Of a stretch of DNA of 43,977 nucleotides, positions 9,001 to 17,190 are shown piece after piece. The notes under the pieces are model-generated. The model had not been told where the DNA came from, made no database searches, and was given only the letters and a program-made list of their open reading frames with translations. How positions within the stretch are numbered: the first letter of the stretch is position 1; each line of letters begins with the position of its first letter. The stretch lies in contig CAMDRO010000016.1 in NCBI GenBank assembly GCA_945906795.1, positions 1 to 43,977 of the forward strand, read 5' to 3'. A program made the translations under genes and the position numbers. This DNA comes from Spirosoma fluviale. GTDB taxonomy: Bacteria > Bacteroidota > Bacteroidia > Cytophagales > Spirosomataceae.

Positions 9001-10799
9001 GACACCTCGTTAACTCCCCTGACTGTTAGTTTTTGTGCCATTAAATCAATCGAAATATTGGCAGAATCGCGGGAAATTAGATTCGCATTTGAGGCCACAA
9101 AAAATTGATCATAATCTTTCTTTGCAAATTGCACTTGGGCATAATGCCTACCCATTTTTGTGAAAGAAATCACATCTGTTTTAGGGTCATATTGAATGTA
9201 TCCTGCTTTTACGAACGTATTAAAACCGGGCATGAGTGCCTTATACTCCTTATTGTTTTTGGTTAAAATATCTCCAAAATAGGCCCAATTACGTTTAGAC
9301 TCAATAAGAAAATTATACAAAACGCGCATTGGGTTGAACGTTAATGTACCCTGAAGCATATTCACTCGATCTGGGCTATAATAATCATACGATTCAATCC
9401 ACGCAGGGACTTGAGATTTTCCTGAGATGCGATAAAAATCAATTTTATTGACCTTGGTTTTTAAGATAGCCAAATCCGCAGAAATTCTAATTTGGTGATA
9501 CGAGTCTTCAAACAAAAGTCTTTCCTCTGCGATTCCGTCTAATTTTTTAATGTGCAAAGCCTGGTCCTTTGCAAACCAGTTTGCTCGAATTAACGGATGA
9601 AACAATGAATCCTTAACGCCGACATAGGCCACAAATGAGCCTTTTTGAATTTCAATAGAACCATCAGGCGAAATCCAAAAAGACGGCGCTAACACGCGTG
9701 CCACAAGCTTTTCCTTTTTAATTATTTCGAGTTGAGCGGGTGCACGCGAAGCAAGAAGGCCTAACTTATTTCCCTGAATCCACAGTCGGCCCTTTGCCTT
9801 TCCAAAGTCGCCCACAATAGGTTCTTTCAACAAATCGTTTGACCTAAACTCCATAAAGAAATAAGGCGTTCCTGTTTTTCTTTTCAATGCAATTTTAGCC
9901 ATTCCCACGTTTGCTTTCCCATCGATGTCTAGCAAGGAATTATTGGTTTGCAGGCTTGCAAACCGAGGAATGATTTCCCATTCATTTAATGTTAATTTAG
10001 AATTCGGCATACCCCAATGGACGCCATTAAAAACAGCCAATTTTCCGATACCGAATTTATCTTTAATTAACCAAGAGAATTCCTGCCCTCCTAAGCGTAG
10101 GCTATCCTTACCTATTTTCATCTGAATTTCTGGTTTTTCCCAAGTGAACCTTGGCCCATCCATTATTTTACTTGGCAAAATCCAGGGTTTAGGCTCCTCA
10201 TAAAAATCGGCAAGCGGGGCTTCAGAAAGGGGAGATTCGGTATCCCAACCATCATTTTGAGGCCCTACTTGTGAAGTGGTGTCGCTAACGGTAAATTGCG
10301 CTTTGGGCCATTGTATTCGCAAATTGCCTTGGACAAGAATCGTTAAATTTCCTGTTTGTGTCAATTGCTTATTATAAAACCAGGAGTCCAATTGTTCTGC
10401 CAAAGACAAAGCGGTTTTTGCATCTTTTTGCTCTACTAATTTTTTCCATACGTCTATGAAATCGGAAAACAATAGGGGTTCATTTGGAAATTGGACCAGA
10501 TTCCGTATAAAAAAATAGGCCAAAACGGGACTTCGAAATCCAATTTTAGGCATTTGAATTAATATGGATTGAAGGTCATTTTTTTGCAATGGGCTTAAAG
10601 TAGTTGAAGACCAAAAGCTCGTGAACTGGTCCGCTATTTTGGGGGCATCCTTGTATTTGCTAGTTGATATCCAAGATTTGACTTCTTGAGGAAGCCGATC
10701 TGAATTGCCCGAAATGGATTGCGCTTGGCCTTTATATGAATAAATAAAGGCAAAAAATAGATAAGACAGAATCTTTATATGGCGCAACAAATTTGGCAT
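6057..10799 (-). CDS. Very large secreted protein of unknown function (1,580 residues)
   Basis: I do not recognise a named family. The ATG at 10799 gives a 26-residue signal peptide (MPNLLRHIKILSYLFFAFIY then SYKGQA), so the protein is probably exported to the periplasm or outer membrane. Residues 30-170 look helical. Most of the rest is long runs of alternating polar and hydrophobic residues with recurring phrases such as ARGKMIFGDGVFVS and LRLFIDQKKMEAKGPVQL. This suggests an extended beta structure like AsmA or LptA/OstA-type proteins, which is inference only. The tail is rich in Lys and Pro. No internal membrane helix is seen. It leads an operon with plsC-like, recO and M61 genes. Confidence 0.75.
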   Translation of the reverse strand: MPNLLRHIKILSYLFFAFIYSYKGQAQSISGNSDRLPQEVKSWISTSKYKDAPKIADQFTSFWSSTTLSPLQKNDLQSILIQMPKIGFRSPVLAYFFIRNLVQFPNEPLLFSDFIDVWKKLVEQKDAKTALSLAEQLDSWFYNKQLTQTGNLTILVQGNLRIQWPKAQFTVSDTTSQVGPQNDGWDTESPLSEAPLADFYEEPKPWILPSKIMDGPRFTWEKPEIQMKIGKDSLRLGGQEFSWLIKDKFGIGKLAVFNGVHWGMPNSKLTLNEWEIIPRFASLQTNNSLLDIDGKANVGMAKIALKRKTGTPYFFMEFRSNDLLKEPIVGDFGKAKGRLWIQGNKLGLLASRAPAQLEIIKKEKLVARVLAPSFWISPDGSIEIQKGSFVAYVGVKDSLFHPLIRANWFAKDQALHIKKLDGIAEERLLFEDSYHQIRISADLAILKTKVNKIDFYRISGKSQVPAWIESYDYYSPDRVNMLQGTLTFNPMRVLYNFLIESKRNWAYFGDILTKNNKEYKALMPGFNTFVKAGYIQYDPKTDVISFTKMGRHYAQVQFAKKDYDQFFVASNANLISRDSANISIDLMAQKLTVRGVNEVSISDSLRAIFIPSDRQIVFSKGRDFDFKGVIKIGNYRFRGPLFDFNFSNFSVNFNKVDSITFLPKLKDGSLGNRELGGHFKYGAGSILLSPPNNKSGRLGVAAYPKLIIPTGVISYFDEPWRAKGVYGKEFYFKVPRIELDSLTQKEITFEGSFYTDGLIPTLKVSLVLMSDQSFGFKYTSKAPLDLYKKQAKYNLSEPLFMDKTGLHTSGTLQILSLISNQKSAYFYPDSLISSAIDGKIASNYQGKNIFPEAKWAAHILSWRPSQDSLWVKPQKNQLAFYQNQVRVEGLMGLHNKKVFARGKMIFGDGVFVSNHFNLGFSFWQTNQSEMAIGRQMASFRPAIFTKAITAEANLLTQKVSIKPSGETLSAREESPIIFPYIAYQSILTEALWDLKSERFKMFGKSGFELSRWLEDSTNTSLDSSSMTLQNRIITSADQETQGLIKAFSAEYDLKAQFLQLGGVQHVAIGPAFVFPAKGLFAIQKDGQFKPFSGARALLDPLNNLHKLADLRVIEANSDAWKGEANYLLPRSDGDTVAIPIKNFEFLKVEKAITSPVKTKSTNTEPLQWVQAEGLIPEKSPILLSEHQQYKGEINVVSKMPFLKLKGFIRPLIGLKNFRSAWIPFENAKGESANLRLDANLRDEAGRPVTAGIFINADNKLYPTFLGPFSDELDPVLFSAEGEVNEGKDSYEVKGKSSELRLFIDQKKMEAKGPVQLFTGNEGIKSFGKINLSTDTLSPRIEAWLSIQYPIPATVLKVMGDRMVKYNLDEGYISTSADEPEDRDEYLKRVEFLLKKPLVDPIRTKMDQAHLALDKVSPDFAKNINFSKVHWSWSANTSSFYSVGGLPLVNVGPVDINSTIKGYMEVIKKPNKEEFYGYWELSEDLWYYFAYFNGELGVFSSDNQFLAAIREAVKNEKGDKKGKEIVRVVEAAADEKDTFLKRFLLYYRQTSVTKKAVTTKKQAPVKEAPKSVKPKTKQGGF

Positions 10800-10865
10800 A
10801 ATCAAACTCAAAAGAAGGTAAAAATACATAAAAATTTAGGATATTTGAGGCTTATAATCCTATAT

Positions 10866-11378
10866 ATGAATAACGTACTCTCTTTATTTTCTAGTATAAA
10901 AGCCTTCGTTTTTGATGTAGATGGCGTCATGACGGATGGGCAAGTACATGTGCTAGAGACTGGTGAACATTATCGGAGCTTTTTTATTCGAGACGGCTAT
11001 GCCATCGAAAAAGCAAGGGAGGCTGAATATTCGCTGTGTGTAATTTCTGGCGGCGGACATCTTGGCGTTAAAAAAAGATTAGAAAATTTACAATTTCAAG
11101 CTATTTACATGAGCTTAGGGGGTCGCGATAAATTAAGCACTTACCTATCTTGGCTTGAAAAAATAGGTATTTCGGAGGATCAAGTTTTATATATGGGGGA
11201 TGACACGCCCGATTTAAAAATATTAAAAAGGCCGAAATTACTTAGCACTTGTCCGGCAGATGCGATTCCAGAAATTAAATCGGTGGTAAAATACGTATCT
11301 CCATTTAAAGGGGGCCAAGGCGCGGTTCGAGATGTCATCGAAAAAGTTATGAAATTACAAGGCAAATGGCCTGAATAA
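10866..11378 (+). CDS. kdsC: KdsC-like HAD phosphatase (KDO 8-phosphate phosphatase family)
   Basis: A 170-residue HAD phosphatase without a large cap domain. Motif I is FDVDGVMTDG, motif II is the ISGG region, and motif IV is YMGDDTPDL. The end, KGGQGAVRDVIEKVMKLQGKW, is typical of KdsC proteins, which make 3-deoxy-D-manno-octulosonate for lipopolysaccharide. Other sugar-phosphate substrates are possible. The start at 10866 (MNNVLSLFSSIKAF) is chosen over an ATG at 10779, because the longer frame runs back over the divergent secreted-protein gene. It lies ten bases before the carbonic anhydrase gene. Confidence 0.85.
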   Translation: MNNVLSLFSSIKAFVFDVDGVMTDGQVHVLETGEHYRSFFIRDGYAIEKAREAEYSLCVISGGGHLGVKKRLENLQFQAIYMSLGGRDKLSTYLSWLEKIGISEDQVLYMGDDTPDLKILKRPKLLSTCPADAIPEIKSVVKYVSPFKGGQGAVRDVIEKVMKLQGKWPE

Positions 11379-11388
11379 ACATCTAGAC

Positions 11389-11901
11389 ATGGCAATGATA
11401 TTACCGGTAAAAGGAGTTTCTCCTCTGTTTGGAAATCACAATTGGCAAGCGCCCAATGCAACAATCGTGGGCGATGTCCAACTAGGAGATTTTTGCACCA
11501 TTTGGTTTAATGCCGTTATAAGAGGGGATGTTAATAAGATCCGGATCGGCCATCATTCGAATATCCAAGATGGAGCGGTGATTCATTGTACCTATCAAAA
11601 AACAGAAACAACGATTGGCAATTATGTGTCTATCGCACATAATGCGATTGTCCATGGGTGTACGATTGAAGATTCTGTTCTTGTGGGCATGGGTGCGATC
11701 ATCATGGACGGGGCCTATATTGAAACGGGAAGTATCATTGCTGCAGGGGCGGTGGTCACTCAGAATACGCGTGTGCCCTCGGGAAGTATTTATGCTGGTA
11801 ATCCGGCCAAATTACTCAAGTCTGTAAGTCCAGAAGCTGCTGAAATCTTCATGCGTACCGCGATGAATTACATCGAATATGCCGCTTGGTTTGAAAAATA
11901 A
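11389..11901 (+). CDS. Gamma-carbonic anhydrase family protein
   Basis: A 170-residue left-handed beta-helix protein made of hexapeptide repeats. The three histidines expected to bind metal are visible in GAVIHCTYQ, VSIAHNAIVH and the HG that follows. The N-terminus (FGNHNWQAPNATIVGDVQLGD) and IWFNAVIRGDVNKIRIG are typical of the YrdA/PaaY/CaiE group. Many members show zinc- or iron-dependent carbonic anhydrase activity, but for most the role is unproven. A second ATG at 11395 is an alternative start. It follows the kdsC-like gene closely and is probably co-transcribed. Confidence 0.88.
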   Translation: MAMILPVKGVSPLFGNHNWQAPNATIVGDVQLGDFCTIWFNAVIRGDVNKIRIGHHSNIQDGAVIHCTYQKTETTIGNYVSIAHNAIVHGCTIEDSVLVGMGAIIMDGAYIETGSIIAAGAVVTQNTRVPSGSIYAGNPAKLLKSVSPEAAEIFMRTAMNYIEYAAWFEK

Positions 11902-11917
11902 ATAAATTGGCCTTTGA

Positions 11918-12790
11918 TCAATGACTCAAAAAGCCTGTTGATTTTTCTCCCGAGTCAACTATCAATTTCATTATATTTTTTTTTGTGGGCAATGGGCAGG
12001 TTGCAAAAGGGGTAAAAACACAAGGGGGATTAAGCGATTTGTTGAAATCTAAAACAACATTTCCCTCCTGATCAGGAGCGTTGGCATATAAAAATCTACC
12101 GCCACCATAGGTCGACCTTTTATTTGTTAAATCGCCAAAAACAATGAAAAGTTCGTCCATTGTTCCACCCGCTTCCAACATATATTTCTTCCCTTTTATG
12201 GTAAAATGTAATTCCCCGGGTGTATCCTCCAAATAATTACGCCCCGTAATGTCCGTAATGTGTAATTTTTTACCCTTCGTCGGTACAAATTTTGCTATAA
12301 TTCGCCAAGAAGAATCAATAGAGAAATAGTCAATTCCTTTAAAATTCCGCACATATTCTCCGTCTAAATCACGAAGCCTGAGCGCATAATTATCTCCTCG
12401 TTTCAGGATAAAAAAACGCAAAGATTTGTGAGCCAAAACTACTGGCTTTAAGTCTTTAAAGATGATGGCTTGCGATACGGGTCGGCCCATACTAAATACT
12501 TGATTCGCTAAATGTGACTGAAAAGTCACAATGCCTTTATCCAACATCATTTTACCTAAAAAAGAATCTGAATGCTCCGATGGAAAAACAAAATCATTTT
12601 TTTGATCGGAACCGATGGTATTTTCCCCCTCTTTCAACCAAAATAAGCCAGATAAATTTAGGTAGCCATTTTCATGTTTTAGGCTATCAATACGCGTTTT
12701 ACGAAATGTAGCTATCTCTTTTTCGTAGAGATTTTTTTGTGAAAACGCGGCAAATGAAACCAGAAATAGGATATAGGTTAAAAACCTCAT
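11918..12790 (-). CDS. DUF1684 domain-containing secreted protein
   Basis: A 290-residue protein with a signal peptide ending in FAAFSQ near residue 18. The DUF1684 region covers most of the rest. It is recognised by NLSGLFWLKEGENTIGSD near residues 44-61, the GGGRFLYANAPD segment, and the LDFNKSLNPPCVFTPFATCP segment with its conserved cysteine pair. The function of this family is not established; it is common in Bacteroidota and other bacteria. It lies 31 bases downstream of the malic enzyme gene on the same strand, and ends 16 bases from the convergent carbonic anhydrase gene. Confidence 0.85.
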   Translation of the reverse strand: MRFLTYILFLVSFAAFSQKNLYEKEIATFRKTRIDSLKHENGYLNLSGLFWLKEGENTIGSDQKNDFVFPSEHSDSFLGKMMLDKGIVTFQSHLANQVFSMGRPVSQAIIFKDLKPVVLAHKSLRFFILKRGDNYALRLRDLDGEYVRNFKGIDYFSIDSSWRIIAKFVPTKGKKLHITDITGRNYLEDTPGELHFTIKGKKYMLEAGGTMDELFIVFGDLTNKRSTYGGGRFLYANAPDQEGNVVLDFNKSLNPPCVFTPFATCPLPTKKNIMKLIVDSGEKSTGFLSH

Positions 12791-12821
12791 AAAGCCTGAA
12801 TTTGCGTTTCTACTTGTATCA

Positions 12822-15110
12822 TTATTTACTCATTTGGGCATCTACGACCGCTATGGCTATCATATTCACAATTTCTCTTGTAGACGAACCAAGCTGCAAC
12901 ACGTGAACCGGCTTTTTAAGCCCTAATAAAATCGGCCCAATTTTTTCAATTCCTGCTATTTCTTTGACCAAATTATAGGCAATGTTAGAAGAGGATAGAT
13001 TGGGGAAAATTAAAATATTGGCTCCTTTTTCGGCCAATTCGCTGAACGGGTGATTCTCTTTTAAAAGTTCCCTATTAAAAGGCAAATGAGCTTGTATTTC
13101 ACCATCCACAATCATATTGGGGTTTCTTTGCTTTAATAGTTGGACGGCGGCCTTCATCTTTTTGGCATCCTCGCCTTCGGCACTTCCAAAATTTGAATAG
13201 GTAATTAAAGCGATACGAGGATTGATGTTAAACTTTTCTACTTGCTTGGCCGACAACTCCGCGATCTCAACTATTTCTTCTGCGCTTGGATTGAAATTTA
13301 CGGTTGTATCCGCTAAAAATAAAGGGCCAAAGCGTGTCATCAAAATATACATTCCTGACACTTTTTGTACGCCTTCTTTTCTTCCTATCGCTTGCAGTGC
13401 AGGCCGAACAGTATCTGGATAATTACGGCTCATTCCGCCAATCATGGCATCAGCATCTCCGGTGCTGACCATCATACTTCCAAAATAATTCCTTCTTCGA
13501 ATGATTTTTTGGGCCTCTGCTTTGTTTAAACCTTGTCTTTGTCGGCGAATAAACAATAGTTCACTGTAGCGATTTGCTCGTTCTTTATCTTCATCCGCTA
13601 CTAGCAAATAGGGGTCTATAATTTCAACCCCAGGTAGCTTAATTGAATTTTCGTCTAAAATTTGTTGGATTAGCTCCAAATTTCCTAACAAAATTGGCGT
13701 TGCGATTTTGTCTTGTAATACTTCTTGGGCCGCTTTTAAAACCGATAGATTTTCGGCATCGGCTAAAACAACTCTTTGGGGCTTCGTTTTTGCCTTGTTG
13801 ATAATCACTTTCATCAACGTATTATCTAGGCCTAATCTCTTGGACAATTGAAGTTCATAGGACTCCCAGTTTTCAATGGGATGCTTGGCCACACCGGATT
13901 TCATCGCCGCCAAAGCCACTGCTGGGGCAACGGTAATTAAAAGACGCGGATCTACGGGTTTGGGGATGATATATTCTCTGCCAAAAACAATATTATCTTG
14001 TCCATAGGCTAAATTAACAATATCTGGAACCGGCTTTTTCGCCAAATCAGCCAACGCATACACGGCGGCTAATTTCATTTCTTCGTTGATCACCTTAGAT
14101 CGCACATCGAGCGCCCCTCTAAAAATATATGGAAATCCAAGCACGTTATTAACTTGATTTGGATAATCGCTCCGACCTGTGGCAAAAATAATATCCTTAC
14201 GCGCATGCATGGCTTTATCATAAGCAATCTCAGGCGTCGGGTTTGCCATCGCAAAAACGATACAGTCTTTGGCCATCGGCTTAATCATTTCTTCAGTTAG
14301 AATATCACCTTTGGAAAGGCCGACAAATACATCTGCGCCAACTAAAGCCTCTGTCAAGGTTGTTTCAGGTGAAAAGTGATCATTGGCAAATTCGGCTTTC
14401 CGGCCATCTAAATTAGTCCGTATGGGATGTATCAAACCCTTCGAATCAAACATTAAAATATTTTTTCTTTGCGCACCCAAGGAACAATAAAGTCGGGTAC
14501 AGGAAGTTGCTGAAGCACCCGCACCATTGATGATAATTTTAACTTTTGAAATATCTTTTTTTATAATTTCTAAGGCGTTCAAAAGTGCCGCTGCACTAAT
14601 GATGGCTGTTCCATGTTGGTCATCATGCATGACAGGAATATCCAACTCAGCTTTTAAGCGCTCCTCGATCTCAAAGCATTCCGGCGCAGAAATATCCTCT
14701 AAATTTATGCCTCCAAATGTTGGCTCTAAAATTTTTACGGTACGAACAAATTCATCCACATTTTTGGTGTTCAACTCAAGGTCAAACACGTCGATATCCG
14801 CATAGATTTTAAAAAGCAAGCCCTTCCCCTCCATGACAGGTTTACTTGCTCCGGGTCCGATATCTCCAAGGCCCAAAACAGCGGTTCCATTGGAAATTAC
14901 AGCAACCAAATTTCCTTTAGCCGTGTACTTATAAATATCTTCTGGATTAGCTGCAATTTCTAAACAAGGGTCCGCAACTCCTGGCGAATAGGCTAATGTC
15001 AAATCCTTTTGAGACGCGGTTTCTTTAGATGGAATGACCTCAATTTTGCCTGGCCTACCTTTCGCGTGGTAATGAAGGGCTTCTTCTTTTAATGTGTTAT
15101 TATCTGCCAT
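12822..15110 (-). CDS. maeB: NADP-dependent malic enzyme with phosphotransacetylase-like domain
   Basis: A 762-residue MaeB-type protein. Residues 1 to about 430 are the malic enzyme, which decarboxylates malate to pyruvate; seen are [24 protein letters not shown] and the NAD(P)-binding [11 protein letters not shown]. Residues from about 430 to the end are a phosphate acetyltransferase-like domain with [12 protein letters not shown] and [13 protein letters not shown]. In characterised MaeB proteins this second domain is regulatory and does not show transacetylase activity. The length matches the family. A 7-bp inverted repeat lies 22 bases upstream of the start. Confidence 0.95.
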   Translation of the reverse strand: MADNNTLKEEALHYHAKGRPGKIEVIPSKETASQKDLTLAYSPGVADPCLEIAANPEDIYKYTAKGNLVAVISNGTAVLGLGDIGPGASKPVMEGKGLLFKIYADIDVFDLELNTKNVDEFVRTVKILEPTFGGINLEDISAPECFEIEERLKAELDIPVMHDDQHGTAIISAAALLNALEIIKKDISKVKIIINGAGASATSCTRLYCSLGAQRKNILMFDSKGLIHPIRTNLDGRKAEFANDHFSPETTLTEALVGADVFVGLSKGDILTEEMIKPMAKDCIVFAMANPTPEIAYDKAMHARKDIIFATGRSDYPNQVNNVLGFPYIFRGALDVRSKVINEEMKLAAVYALADLAKKPVPDIVNLAYGQDNIVFGREYIIPKPVDPRLLITVAPAVALAAMKSGVAKHPIENWESYELQLSKRLGLDNTLMKVIINKAKTKPQRVVLADAENLSVLKAAQEVLQDKIATPILLGNLELIQQILDENSIKLPGVEIIDPYLLVADEDKERANRYSELLFIRRQRQGLNKAEAQKIIRRRNYFGSMMVSTGDADAMIGGMSRNYPDTVRPALQAIGRKEGVQKVSGMYILMTRFGPLFLADTTVNFNPSAEEIVEIAELSAKQVEKFNINPRIALITYSNFGSAEGEDAKKMKAAVQLLKQRNPNMIVDGEIQAHLPFNRELLKENHPFSELAEKGANILIFPNLSSSNIAYNLVKEIAGIEKIGPILLGLKKPVHVLQLGSSTREIVNMIAIAVVDAQMSK

Positions 15111-15131
15111 ATACGTTTATTGATGTAATTT

Positions 15132-15149
15132 TAGATTTGGATAAATCTA
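15132..15149. repeat. 7-bp inverted repeat upstream of maeB
   Basis: TAGATTT (15132-15138) and AAATCTA (15143-15149) form a perfect inverted repeat with a GGAT spacer, 22 bases before the maeB ATG on the minus strand. Such symmetry fits a regulator binding site, but none is identified. On the plus strand TAGATTTG at 15132-15139 also matches a -7 box without a suitably placed TTG. Confidence 0.4.
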
Positions 15150-15253
15150 GCGCAAGGTTACGAAATTATCGGGTAGAAGGAAAATTAATTGGCTATATTC
15201 GCTGAATAAAAATCCAATTTTTAAACCTTATAAATTAATTTGTATTTCACTAT

Positions 15254-15754
15254 ATGAATCCTTCATTTCATAAATTCAAGTCCATCATTACGCGTCCCAT
15301 CCTATTTAAGTTTTTTTTATTTCAAAAACTTTCCTCTGCCTTTTTTGCCGGTTTGAGCATCCATCAGTTTGATGCTGAGACTTGTGTTGTTCGCATCAAG
15401 CTTTCATGGTTTAATCAAAATCCTTTCCGATCCATGTACTTTGCAGTAGAAGCAATGGCGGCGGAAATGTGTAGCGGGATGCTAGCCATCTCGCAAGTAT
15501 ACCAAAGATCCCCCAAGGTCAGCATGCTGGTGGAAGGCATGGAGGCGGCATTTTTAAAAAAGGCCACAGGGGTTATATTATTCAGCTGCGACCAAGGAAA
15601 AGAAATAGAAATGGCGGTAGAAGAAGCCATCAGAACAGGAGAAAGCACTAAAATCACTTGTCTTTCCTTAGGTAAAAATTCGGAGGGAATTGTCGTTGCT
15701 GAATTCAAAATGCATTGGACATTTAAGGTTAAAAATTGGGTTAGACCTAATTAA
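15254..15754 (+). CDS. DUF4442 domain protein (hotdog-fold thioesterase-like)
   Basis: A 166-residue single-domain protein matching the DUF4442 pattern, a hotdog-fold family related to acyl-CoA thioesterases. The central helix region NPFRSMYFAVEAMAAEMCSG is the best match. Family knowledge suggests a thioester substrate, but I can point to no catalytic residue with certainty. It stands alone between the divergent maeB gene and the convergent DinB-like gene. No signal peptide is seen, so it is probably cytosolic. Confidence 0.75.
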   Translation: MNPSFHKFKSIITRPILFKFFLFQKLSSAFFAGLSIHQFDAETCVVRIKLSWFNQNPFRSMYFAVEAMAAEMCSGMLAISQVYQRSPKVSMLVEGMEAAFLKKATGVILFSCDQGKEIEMAVEEAIRTGESTKITCLSLGKNSEGIVVAEFKMHWTFKVKNWVRPN

Positions 15755-15777
15755 AAATTTGCACTTTCTAAAAATTA

Positions 15778-16233
15778 TTATTTACAAATATCTCTTATAA
15801 TTTTCAAATGATGTTCCGTATGAACCTCAATAAAAACGATCGTATCTTGAACATTTACCTGCCCAAAAAAGGGATGGACAAAAAAGTGGTTTGGAGCACA
15901 GTTCCCTAATAAGCCTATGTTTTTGTGTGCTTGTTCAATACTTGAAATTAAACTCAATTCTGTGATTTCTTCAGTGGGCAAAATCCCTTTAGGGGCACGC
16001 ACTTTACCCCTAGGTATTTTCTTTGTGAAAAATATGTAGGATTTGCGCCAATTAAATTTAGGCTTATATTCCGCTGGATTGGAACGAATTAAAGCCGTAA
16101 TAACTTGATTTATTACCCTTAAAGAATGGTCTATTTGCCAGCCGATGCTTGCTTTTGAAACTGCCTCATTTTGCCTATCGGATTGAGGTATGTAAGTTGA
16201 CAATTCTACAAGCTGTTTTACAATTTTTTCCAT
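15778..16233 (-). CDS. DinB/DUF1569-like four-helix protein
   Basis: A 151-residue protein resembling the DinB/YfiT metal-binding four-helix bundle group. Histidines in the expected places are in WQIDHSLRV (near residue 36), the HPFFGQVN segment (near residue 120), and HTEHHLKIIRDI near the end. These would form a three-histidine metal site. The family includes thiol transferases and stress proteins, and no specific role can be given here. It is a single gene, convergent with the DUF4442 gene and divergent from the acyltransferase gene. Confidence 0.65.
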   Translation of the reverse strand: MEKIVKQLVELSTYIPQSDRQNEAVSKASIGWQIDHSLRVINQVITALIRSNPAEYKPKFNWRKSYIFFTKKIPRGKVRAPKGILPTEEITELSLISSIEQAHKNIGLLGNCAPNHFFVHPFFGQVNVQDTIVFIEVHTEHHLKIIRDICK

Positions 16234-16321
16234 CCTTTAAAAATATTCCTATAAATTTAAGCTAATTATGCACGTTGCACAAAGCGTTATTATTATTTAG
16301 ATTTTACTTAAATTTTATCAG

Positions 16322-17188
16322 GTGGTTTATTTTTTAAAATTTTGGGTAAAGCTTGCGCTAAGGATATTTTGTCCCAAAGTAAACATCGCGAATCAGCGAT
16401 ATTTAAATTCTCAAGGTCCGCTTTTAATCGTGGCCAACCACCCTAATTCATTTTTAGATGCAGTCATTATTGGCGCCTTTTATCAAAGAAAAATTCATTT
16501 TTTGGCACGAGGAGATGTTTTTCAAAACCCAATTTTTGGATACTTACTTCGCTCCATTGGCATGATTCCCGTTTTTAGAGCAAGAGAAGGGAAGGAACAT
16601 TTGCACAGAAATAGCCACACATTTCAAGAATCCGTTGATATCATTTCGCATGGTGGTGCTGTTTTAATCTTTATAGAAGGCATCTGTTTAAATACACATG
16701 AGTTACAACCCTTTAAAAAAGGCGCCTCTAGAATTTTAGAAACACTCCACGCACTTGACATTTTTCCCAAAGTTCATGTCATCGGAATCGCCTATAATTC
16801 TTTTCGAGGAATTGGCAAAAGTGTGAACATAAAAATCTCTGAAATTGAGTCTATAACGCCCATTATTGAATCGAGTGATCGCTTAGTTTTCAACAAGGGC
16901 GTATTTCAAGAAATGTCGAAAAATATACATCTTCCTATTGAAAAAACATATGTTTCACATGATTTTACCTATTACTTCCATCTTCCCTATTATCGATTGA
17001 TTGAATATTGCGTTGACCTAAAATTTAAAAATACGGTATTTTTTGACTCCGTGCTTTTTGCCGCCTTATTGTTTACCTACCCGATCTACTTGGCTCTTTG
17101 GGTTGGTCTATTATGTACTATGGGAATCCCTGCGTTAAGCGCCTGCATACTAGTCATTGTGATGACTATTTTGGGTCAAAAATTATAA
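16322..17188 (+). CDS. Membrane-anchored lysophospholipid acyltransferase family protein
   Basis: A 288-residue PlsC-domain protein starting at GTG; the frame is closed by a TAG 24 bases upstream and holds no ATG before residue 100. The catalytic block is VANHPNSFLDAVIIG with H40 and D46, and FIEGICLN takes the place of FPEGTRS. Residues 241-285 form one or two membrane helices (VLFAALLFTYPIYLALWVGL and the stretch after it). It probably acylates a glycerolipid at the inner membrane. The acceptor is unknown, and it differs clearly from the acyltransferase at 5259-6047. Confidence 0.8.
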   Translation: MVYFLKFWVKLALRIFCPKVNIANQRYLNSQGPLLIVANHPNSFLDAVIIGAFYQRKIHFLARGDVFQNPIFGYLLRSIGMIPVFRAREGKEHLHRNSHTFQESVDIISHGGAVLIFIEGICLNTHELQPFKKGASRILETLHALDIFPKVHVIGIAYNSFRGIGKSVNIKISEIESITPIIESSDRLVFNKGVFQEMSKNIHLPIEKTYVSHDFTYYFHLPYYRLIEYCVDLKFKNTVFFDSVLFAALLFTYPIYLALWVGLLCTMGIPALSACILVIVMTILGQKL

Positions 17189-17190
17189 AA

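Noticed and set aside
12900-12905. Further parS at CACGTG in maeB
   Set aside because: The flanks (GCAACACGTGAACC) match only half of the consensus.
15132-15139. Plus-strand promoter (TAGATTTG) for the DUF4442 gene
   Set aside because: The nearest TTG upstream is only nine bases away and the leader would exceed 110 bases; the site fits better as an inverted repeat.
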